A DNA stretch of 6,625 bases, from contig CANNDT010000154.1 of NCBI GenBank assembly GCA_947503365.1, positions 1 through 6,625 on the forward strand. The letters are read 5' to 3'. Positions 1 to 5,598 of the stretch are shown here, in pieces. The notes under the pieces were generated by a model. It was not told the origin of the DNA and did no database searches. It was given only the letters and a program-made list of their open reading frames with translations. The stretch's first letter is position 1, and every line of letters begins with the position of its first letter. This stretch comes from CANNDT01 sp945876205. GTDB taxonomy: Bacteria; Acidobacteriota; Vicinamibacteria; Vicinamibacterales; UBA2999. The position numbers and the translations under genes were made by a program.

Positions 1-22
1 TGCCCCCTGCCCCCTATCCCCT
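1..22. repeat. C-rich heptad tandem repeat (three units visible)
   Basis: Three consecutive 7-base units are visible: TGCCCCC, TGCCCCC and TATCCCC, followed by TAC. The first two are identical, and all share a run of at least four C after a short T-led spacer. On the minus strand this gives three G-runs of four or five, lying directly 3' of the receptor gene's stop codon. The array touches the window edge, so its full length is unknown. It could be a short intergenic repeat, or part of a G-quadruplex if a fourth G-run lies outside. No terminator hairpin for the receptor gene is visible in these bases. Confidence 0.6.
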
Positions 23-30
23 ACGAAAGT

Positions 31-2964
31 TCAGAAGGTGAGGCGGAAGCCGACTTGACCGACGCGCTGTTCGGGCTGCTGGAAGTCGCCGGCAAAGGCG
101 GTCGGCTGCATGAACCCGGGGTTGGTGGTCGCGGCGTTGAGCAGGCGGCGCGTGGTCAGCGGGATGGACGGGTTGGTGGCGTTGAACAGGTTGAAGATCT
201 CGGCGATCGCCTCGATGCGCGGACCGCCGCGGAGCGGGAACGATCGGCTGACGCGCAGGTTCAACTGCGAGAACGGCGCGCGCCTGCTGCAGTTCACGGT
301 CTCGCAGGGGCCGATCTCCTTGAACGTGGCGGTGCCGTTGTCGTTCAAGCCGCTGTAGGCGTAGGCCGTCGCGGTCTTGTCGTTCAAGTTGCCGTCGGCG
401 TTGAAATCCAGCCCTTCGAACGTGTGCACCGGGAGCGACGACCGATACGAGAAGATGGGCGACACGGTGATCCCGAATGGCGCCTCGACGATCGCGCTGA
501 CGGTGACCCGGTGCCGCGCGTCGGTGCGCATCGAGGGCGCATCCTGCACGTCGCCGAATGGATTCGCGATGTCCTGCACCAGGTTCTGGTCCAGCTCGTC
601 GGACGCGCTGCCAATGTCGCTGGTCGAACGTGCCAGCGCGTACCAGGCATTCACATCGAAGTCACGCGACAGCCGGCGCCGGTATCCAACGGTGACCGCG
701 TCGTACCGGCTCTCTCCCTTGCTGATCGCCGCGCGGAATGTCGAACCGTTTGGCTGGATCGGGATGTCGGCGAGGTACCGCCGCCCGTTGATCAGCATGT
801 TCGGACGGAGACGGATGTTGAGGTCACGACCATCAACGCGCACGTAGTCGACCGTGACCGCGCTCACGGAGGTGAGCTGGTGTCCCCATCCGAGGTTCCA
901 CTGATAGGTGTGCGGTTGCCCGATACGCGGTGACAGCACCGCCCCGACCAGCGGCGGCACATTCGGATTGACCGCGTTCAGCGACGCGATCGTCGATACC
1001 GGATCGCTCGCGCGAAACAGGGTCCCGTCTGGCTTTCGCAGTCCAGTTGGATTCGAGGCGACAAAGACGAAGCCGCTGCCGCCCGCGGCATCGATCGCCG
1101 GAAAGAGGGCGTTGGCACTGGTATACGCGAAGTCGGTATAGATGCCCCATCCGCCGCGAATCACGTCGCGCGCGTCGCCGCGCAGGTCGTAGGCGAACCC
1201 AAGCCGTGGCTGGATGTTGTTCTTGTCGGCCTCCGGTGACTTGCCGAAATCCTCGAGTGCCGTTCCAGCGAATCGGCCCGCGCGTCCTGCCGCCTGCAGG
1301 GCGATGAAGTTGGGATTCGTATCCTGGTTCACCGGCATCCCGTCGACGTAGTCCCACCGCAGGCCCAGGTTCAGTGTCAGGCGGCTGGTGGCGCGCCAGT
1401 CGTCCTGCGCGTAGATCGAATACTGCTCGAGCGGGATGTTGATGGACGACGCGCCGCCGGGAATAATCACCTGCTGCACCGGCCCATTGATGTCATTGGT
1501 GCCGATGAGAAACTGCCCGAAGGTGCCGGCGGTGGTTTCGATCAACAGGTGCGGCTCGTGGATCCAGTTGATCCCGGCCTTCATGTTGTGCCCCAGCCCG
1601 CCCCACTTGTCCGTCGTCCACGAGAGGTCGTCGCGAAACTGCCACTTGTGCTGCTCGGTCGCCTGCGGCGCCGCGAGGCTGGTGCCGGCTGAGACGCCGT
1701 TCGGAAACACGAGGTTCGGCAGCGCGCTGCGGGTGGCGATCTCGTTGCGGAAGTCCGCGTACTGCGCGACGAACTCGTTGAGGAACGACTCGCCGATGAC
1801 CCAGTTGTGATTGACGTTGGTCGAGTGGTAGGTGTTGAGGCTGTCGTTCCAGCCGGATGGCGCTACGCGGAGCGCGGCGCCCTGGACCTGGGAGTTGGTG
1901 TTGAGGCCGTAGCGGAGCGCGAGGTAGTGTCGCGGCGAGAGGTTCGCGGTGACTTTACCGGTGAGCAGGTTCTCGCGGTAGGGCGTGTCGAAGACGCCGT
2001 CTTCGGCGGGAAAGATGCCGAGCGTGCTCACCGCCTGGCGCGTGTCCTGCTGCGTTCGCTCGGCGGCCGCGAAATAGTGCACCTTGTTCTCGACGATCGG
2101 CCCGCCGATGCTGCCGCCGAACTGGTACCGCCGGTAGTCCTGCTTGACGGTGTTGGTCATCTTTTCCGTCATCGTCCGCGCGTTGAGCGATCGGTCGCGC
2201 ACCAGCGTGAACCAGCTTCCGCGCAGCGTATTGGTGCCGGTCTTGGTGATGACGTTGAGGACGCCGCCGTCGCTGCGGCCGAACTCCGCCTTGAAGCGCT
2301 GGGTGATGACGTTGAATTCCTGGACCGCTTCGAGCGGGTAGAGCTGGAGGAGTCCGCCGACGGTGTCGTCGTTGTTGTCGCCGCCGTCGACGACGTAGTT
2401 GATGTTGCGGCCGTTGCCGCCGCTGATCTGCGGGGTGTACTGCGTATTCTTCGTCGAGTCGGTGTGGAATCCGAGGCCGACGCCGGGCACCGTCGCGGCG
2501 AGATTGGCGAACTGCCGGCCGTTGAGCGGCAGCCGCTCGATGCGTTCGATATCCACCACCTGGCCGACCGAGGACGACGTCGTCGAGACGAGCGGCGCGT
2601 CGCCGGTGACGGTGACACTCTCGGCCACCCCGGCGACCCGGAGTGTGATGTCGAGGTCGTTGGTTTCGGACAATCGCACGACGGCGCGATCGATCTCGAC
2701 GCGTGTGAATCCCTGGAGCTCGACGACGAGCGCGTAGACACCGACCGGCAGCGCCGCCAGTTGGTATAGACCAGCGGCGTTTGTCGTGACGGTGCGGGTG
2801 AGGCCGGTGTCGGTGCTGGTTGCGGTGACTGTCGCGCCGGGCACTGCCGCGCCCTGGACGTCAAGGATGACGCCTGCGATGCTTCCAGTTGTCTGCTGCG
2901 CGACGGCGGGCCGGTAGGCCAGTATCAGCGCGAAGACGAGGACCATCCTCGCCGCCTTGCTCAT
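31..2964 (-). CDS. Oar-like TonB-dependent outer-membrane receptor with carboxypeptidase regulatory-like domain
   Basis: This is a 977-residue outer-membrane protein. Residues 1-22 form a signal peptide with a hydrophobic stretch and an AVA cleavage site before QQ. Residues about 26-110 are a carboxypeptidase regulatory-like (Ig-like) domain, with GSIAGVILD, PGATVTAT and AGLYQLAALPVGVYAL as landmarks. Residues about 115-245 are the plug, including RLPLNGRQF, the NYVVDGGDNND segment and FGRSDGGVLNVITKTGTN. The rest is a beta-barrel ending in GFRLTF; a terminal Phe is the usual signal for barrel assembly. A DFNADGNLND loop at 853-862 resembles the acidic loops common near the C-terminus of this family. 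The only two cysteines are C887 and C892. Family knowledge: these proteins resemble TonB-dependent transporters, but most have no known substrate. The start is fixed by AAAGGAG five bases upstream. No partner gene lies beside it, so the cargo cannot be inferred; a surface or adhesion role is also possible. Confidence 0.94.
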   Translation of the reverse strand: MSKAARMVLVFALILAYRPAVAQQTTGSIAGVILDVQGAAVPGATVTATSTDTGLTRTVTTNAAGLYQLAALPVGVYALVVELQGFTRVEIDRAVVRLSETNDLDITLRVAGVAESVTVTGDAPLVSTTSSSVGQVVDIERIERLPLNGRQFANLAATVPGVGLGFHTDSTKNTQYTPQISGGNGRNINYVVDGGDNNDDTVGGLLQLYPLEAVQEFNVITQRFKAEFGRSDGGVLNVITKTGTNTLRGSWFTLVRDRSLNARTMTEKMTNTVKQDYRRYQFGGSIGGPIVENKVHYFAAAERTQQDTRQAVSTLGIFPAEDGVFDTPYRENLLTGKVTANLSPRHYLALRYGLNTNSQVQGAALRVAPSGWNDSLNTYHSTNVNHNWVIGESFLNEFVAQYADFRNEIATRSALPNLVFPNGVSAGTSLAAPQATEQHKWQFRDDLSWTTDKWGGLGHNMKAGINWIHEPHLLIETTAGTFGQFLIGTNDINGPVQQVIIPGGASSINIPLEQYSIYAQDDWRATSRLTLNLGLRWDYVDGMPVNQDTNPNFIALQAAGRAGRFAGTALEDFGKSPEADKNNIQPRLGFAYDLRGDARDVIRGGWGIYTDFAYTSANALFPAIDAAGGSGFVFVASNPTGLRKPDGTLFRASDPVSTIASLNAVNPNVPPLVGAVLSPRIGQPHTYQWNLGWGHQLTSVSAVTVDYVRVDGRDLNIRLRPNMLINGRRYLADIPIQPNGSTFRAAISKGESRYDAVTVGYRRRLSRDFDVNAWYALARSTSDIGSASDELDQNLVQDIANPFGDVQDAPSMRTDARHRVTVSAIVEAPFGITVSPIFSYRSSLPVHTFEGLDFNADGNLNDKTATAYAYSGLNDNGTATFKEIGPCETVNCSRRAPFSQLNLRVSRSFPLRGGPRIEAIAEIFNLFNATNPSIPLTTRRLLNAATTNPGFMQPTAFAGDFQQPEQRVGQVGFRLTF

Positions 2965-2969
2965 CAGGT

Positions 2970-2976
2970 CTCCTTT
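2970..2976 (-). promoter_or_regulatory. Shine-Dalgarno site of the receptor gene
   Basis: On the minus strand the sequence is AAAGGAG followed by the 5-base spacer ACCTG and then ATG. This is a near-ideal ribosome binding site and settles the receptor's start codon at 2964. It is the only strong Shine-Dalgarno in the window; neither start of the kinase gene nor the small ORF has a comparable one. Confidence 0.85.
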
Positions 2977-3032
2977 TGTGGAAGCGAAGATGTGTACGGC
3001 CCCAGAATGTTGCCGCTGCGCGAAGAGTGTAG

Positions 3033-3060
3033 CATTGCACGTTCATATCAGCGTGCAATG
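3033..3060. promoter_or_regulatory. Perfect 9-bp inverted repeat, operator-like
   Basis: CATTGCACG (3033-3041) and CGTGCAATG (3052-3060) are perfect reverse complements separated by a 10-base spacer. The dyad lies 69-96 bases upstream of the receptor start codon, and its right arm ends with the ATG of the candidate small membrane ORF on the plus strand. The position between divergent genes suggests a binding site for a dimeric repressor or activator. As RNA on the plus strand it would fold into a hairpin that hides the small ORF's start. No regulator gene is in the window, and I cannot assign a regulator family. I could not identify a convincing -35/-10 pair around it. Confidence 0.5.
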
Positions 3061-3279
3061 AACATCACAGAGATCGTTTACGTCGTCGGCGTTGTGCTGG
3101 GGTTAGTGTGCGGAGACGCACAGATCGCGCACAGGGTCACGCTCGCGGTGTTGTGGCCGCTCGGACTGGTCGCGTTTGTCGTAACGCTGGGCGTGTTGCT
3201 GGTCGCGGCCCTGGTTGCATTCCCGCTGTTCGCTGGCGCACTTCTGGCCGCTGGTGTCGCCCTGTGGGCGTTCCTCTGA
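3058..3279 (+). CDS. Small hypothetical membrane protein (73 aa)
   Basis: I do not recognise this gene. It would encode 73 residues that are almost entirely hydrophobic: a first segment at about 5-18, a short polar stretch GDAQIAHR at 19-26, then about 28-50 and 52-73, giving two or three membrane spans. The motif VLWPLG at 31-36 sits at the start of the second span. Most codons end in G or C, as in the neighbouring genes, which favours real coding. Against it, there is no Shine-Dalgarno before the ATG at 3058. The same frame also opens upstream at GTG 2992 and ATG 3007, also without good ribosome sites; the GTG start would give 95 residues. The ATG overlaps the inverted repeat at 3033-3060. 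The gene converges on the kinase gene, with 28 bases between their ends. The hydrophobic character could also arise by chance in a GC-rich frame. Confidence 0.5.
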   Translation: MNITEIVYVVGVVLGLVCGDAQIAHRVTLAVLWPLGLVAFVVTLGVLLVAALVAFPLFAGALLAAGVALWAFL

Positions 3280-3285
3280 GCAAGC

Positions 3286-3307
3286 TCTGCGGGCCGAAGC
3301 CCGCGGG
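3286..3307 (-). terminator. Candidate terminator hairpin of ppk1, C(UUCG)G tetraloop
   Basis: The core is GCGGGC (3289-3294), four loop bases, then GCCCGC (3299-3304). The stem extends outward by a T-G, a C-G and another T-G pair, reaching the base next to the ppk1 stop codon. Read on the minus strand the loop is TTCG closed by a C-G pair, the exceptionally stable C(UUCG)G tetraloop. It lies directly downstream of ppk1 and between convergent genes, where a terminator is expected. No T-run follows on either strand, so it may not be a classical intrinsic terminator; it could instead stabilise the 3' end of the mRNA. Confidence 0.55.
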
Positions 3308-5530
3308 TCAATCGCTCTTCTGTTCGGTGTAGTGCTGCAGCAGGAACTGCTGCGAATTGAAGTTGCCCGCCGATTCTTCCGGGCGCTGGTAGTGTCCTGA
3401 CGCGTCGAGCACCATCGCGCGGTCGGTATCCTTGAGATACGAGCCGAGCACGACATCGCGAATGTGCTCGAGGATGTCCGCGTCGCGTACCGGCGTGAGC
3501 GTCTCGACACGCCGGTCGAGGTTGCGCTCCATCAGGTCGGCGCTGCCGATGTACATCTCCTCGTGGCCGCCATTGAGGAAGTAGTAGATCCGATGGTGTT
3601 CGAGGAAGCGCCCGACGATCGAGCGCACCCGGATGTTCTCGCTGACGCCGGGCACCCCCGGCCGCAGGCTGCAGATGCTGCGGACGATCAGGTCAATCGA
3701 CACACCGGCCTGCGAGGCGCGATAGAGCTGGCGGATCATCTGGTCGTCGGTGATCGCGTTCACCTTGATGATGATGCGGGCCTCGTGCCCCGCGCGCGCA
3801 TGCTCGCCTTCCCTCGCGATCAGCTCTGACAGGCGCGTCCGAAGCTGGAGCGGGGCCACCAGCAGCCCTCGGAACTCCTTCTGGTTCGAATAGCCTGTGA
3901 GGTAATTGAAGACCTCGGCGACGTCCGCCACGATCTGCGGGTCGGCGGTGAACAGTCCGAGATCGGTGTACACCTTGGCCGTCGCGGGGTTGTAGTTTCC
4001 CGTGGCGGTGTGGACGTAGGTCTTGATGCCCTCAGGCTCCTGCCGCACGACCAGGCAGAGCTTGGCGTGCGTCTTCAGATCCGCAAACCCGTAGACCACG
4101 TGAATGCCGTGCGCTTCGAGCCGCCTCGCCCAGATGATGTTGTTGCGCTCGTCGAAGCGCGCCTTCAGCTCCACCAGCACCGCCACCTGTTTGCCGGCCT
4201 CGGCCGCCTCGATCAGCAGGTCGATCAGCGGCGCGTTCGCGCCGATCCGGTACATCGTCATCTTGATAGCGATGACGTGCGGATCCTTGACCGCGGCGTG
4301 CAGGAAGCCTTCGACCGAGGCAAACGATTCGAACGGAAAGTGGACGAGCTGATCCTGGTCGCGGATCTGGTCGAAGATCACTTCCGGGTCGTCGTCGCAG
4401 CGCCACGGGCTGCGGGTCAGGAACGGCGGATCCTTCAGCTCCGGACGATGAATCTTCGTCAGTCCCATCCAGTCTCCGAACCCGAGCCGGTGCGGCGTCC
4501 GCACGACGATGTCCTCGGTGGCTTCGAAGTTCTCGACCAGGATGCGCAGCACGCGCGCCGGCATGTCGGTGCCGACATGGAGGAGCGCAATCGGACCGTT
4601 TCTCAGCTGCTTCAGGCTTCGATCGACGGATTCGAGCAGGTCGTCGGCCTCGTCCTGTTCGATGGCGAGATCCGCGTCGCGCACGATCCGGAACAGGTGC
4701 GACGCTTTGACCTGCGTACCGGGAAACAGCTCGTGCATGTTCGCGCGGATCACGTCCTCGACAAACACGAACGTGAGCGCCTTCGTCGGGCAGAGCGGTT
4801 CGGGAATGGGAATGAACCGGGGGAGGACGTCGGGCACCTTGACGCGCGCAAACTTCGTGCGCCCGCCGTGCCGCACGACGACGGCGAAATTCTTACTGAG
4901 GTTCGAAATCAACGGGAATGGATGCCCCGGGTCGAACGCCAGCGGCGTGAGGACCGGACAGATTTCTCGCGAGAAATAGGCCTGGAGGTACTCGCGGATT
5001 TCAGGCGTCCACTGGTCCGCCTCGAGCAGCACGATCCGTTCGGCTTCGAGCAGCGGCCGCAGGGTGTCCCAGCAGGCCGCCTCGTCTTCGAGCATCTGAA
5101 CCGACCGCGCCCACATCGCATGGAGCTGGCGCTCGGTGTTGTAACCGTCCGGGGCGACGTCTCCGATGCCCTCGCGAAGCGCCTTCTGCGTCGTCGCGAT
5201 GCGGATCATGAAGAATTCGTCGAGGTTGGTGGCGACAATCGAGAGGAACTTCACGCGCTCGAGCAGCGGATGCGTGGCATCGAGCGCCTGCGCGAGCACG
5301 CGCTGATTGAATTCGAGCCAGCTCAACTCGCGGTTGATATAGAGCGCGGGGTTCTTCAGGTCGCCGGGATCGATCTCGGGTTCGGGCGCGGCAGAGACCA
5401 CCCTGAGGGGCGGACGCGGCGCGGACGCTACGGGCCGGGGTCGGTTGGCTTGCTGGCGCCGTTCGGCGGTGGCGGTGTCGCGAGGGGATTCCATAGAAAT
5501 GGGCCGATCTGCAAAAAGGGCGGCGATCAT
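3308..5530 (-). CDS. ppk1: Polyphosphate kinase 1
   Basis: This enzyme reversibly transfers the gamma phosphate of ATP onto growing inorganic polyphosphate through a phosphohistidine intermediate. The family core starts near residue 61 (YINRELSWLEFNQRVL) and runs through the N-terminal, head and two C-terminal PLD-like domains. Comparison with my recollection of the E. coli enzyme gives a constant offset of 53 for the key residues. H488 in LKTHAKL matches the phosphorylated His435, H645 in FLEHHRIYY matches His592, and R428 in MYRIG and R458 in KARFD match the magnesium-site arginines 375 and 405. N102 in TNLDEFF matches Asn45. The enzyme therefore looks intact and active. At 740 residues it is longer than the roughly 690 of E. 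coli, mainly because of a Pro/Arg/Ala-rich N-terminal tail of about 55 residues. The start is uncertain: ATG 5530 and ATG 5494 (residue 13) are both open, and neither has a Shine-Dalgarno; an in-frame stop at 5567-5569 limits further extension. No ppx exopolyphosphatase gene is adjacent. Confidence 0.98.
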   Translation of the reverse strand: MIAALFADRPISMESPRDTATAERRQQANRPRPVASAPRPPLRVVSAAPEPEIDPGDLKNPALYINRELSWLEFNQRVLAQALDATHPLLERVKFLSIVATNLDEFFMIRIATTQKALREGIGDVAPDGYNTERQLHAMWARSVQMLEDEAACWDTLRPLLEAERIVLLEADQWTPEIREYLQAYFSREICPVLTPLAFDPGHPFPLISNLSKNFAVVVRHGGRTKFARVKVPDVLPRFIPIPEPLCPTKALTFVFVEDVIRANMHELFPGTQVKASHLFRIVRDADLAIEQDEADDLLESVDRSLKQLRNGPIALLHVGTDMPARVLRILVENFEATEDIVVRTPHRLGFGDWMGLTKIHRPELKDPPFLTRSPWRCDDDPEVIFDQIRDQDQLVHFPFESFASVEGFLHAAVKDPHVIAIKMTMYRIGANAPLIDLLIEAAEAGKQVAVLVELKARFDERNNIIWARRLEAHGIHVVYGFADLKTHAKLCLVVRQEPEGIKTYVHTATGNYNPATAKVYTDLGLFTADPQIVADVAEVFNYLTGYSNQKEFRGLLVAPLQLRTRLSELIAREGEHARAGHEARIIIKVNAITDDQMIRQLYRASQAGVSIDLIVRSICSLRPGVPGVSENIRVRSIVGRFLEHHRIYYFLNGGHEEMYIGSADLMERNLDRRVETLTPVRDADILEHIRDVVLGSYLKDTDRAMVLDASGHYQRPEESAGNFNSQQFLLQHYTEQKSD

Positions 5531-5598
5531 AGCAGAGCCGCGTAACGGCTGAGCCAGCCCCCGGGGTTATGCCTCCATAGCAAACCTCTGCAGGACGG
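5531..5598. promoter_or_regulatory. Divergent spacer between ppk1 and the dehydratase gene
   Basis: These 68 bases must hold at least part of the promoters of both divergent genes, since both start codons face outward. I looked for -35/-10 pairs on both strands and found none convincing. An AGGA at 5592-5595 lies only three bases before the ATG at 5599 and is the best ribosome-site candidate for the plus-strand gene. The spacer is short enough that the two transcription units probably share regulatory DNA; this is an inference from spacing. Confidence 0.4.

Noticed and set aside
1..22. CRISPR-like repeat at the left edge
   Set aside because: Units are 7 bases in direct tandem with no spacers, so it is a simple tandem repeat, not a CRISPR array.
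55..933. Plus-strand open frame of 292 codons opposite the receptor C-terminus
   Set aside because: Shadow of the barrel coding region with no family motif; the minus-strand frame explains the sequence fully.
1807..2769. Plus-strand open frame of 320 codons opposite the receptor gene
   Set aside because: Antisense to the signal-proximal plug and barrel of a clear receptor; composition is a repetitive Val/Asp/Ala/Arg mix typical of a shadow frame.
2169..2864. Minus-strand frame of 231 codons overlapping the receptor in another frame
   Set aside because: Extremely Ser/Arg/Pro/Thr-rich translation characteristic of an out-of-frame reading of GC-rich coding DNA.
4010..5545. Long plus-strand open frame (511 codons) opposite ppk1
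   Set aside because: It lies wholly antisense to a polyphosphate kinase with all catalytic residues conserved; its translation is rich in Arg, Asp, Val and Leu with no recognisable domain, as expected of an antisense frame in GC-rich DNA.
5536..5550. AGCCG-CGTAA-CGGCT inverted repeat upstream of ppk1
   Set aside because: Only five base pairs, with no extension on either side; expected by chance many times in a window of this size.
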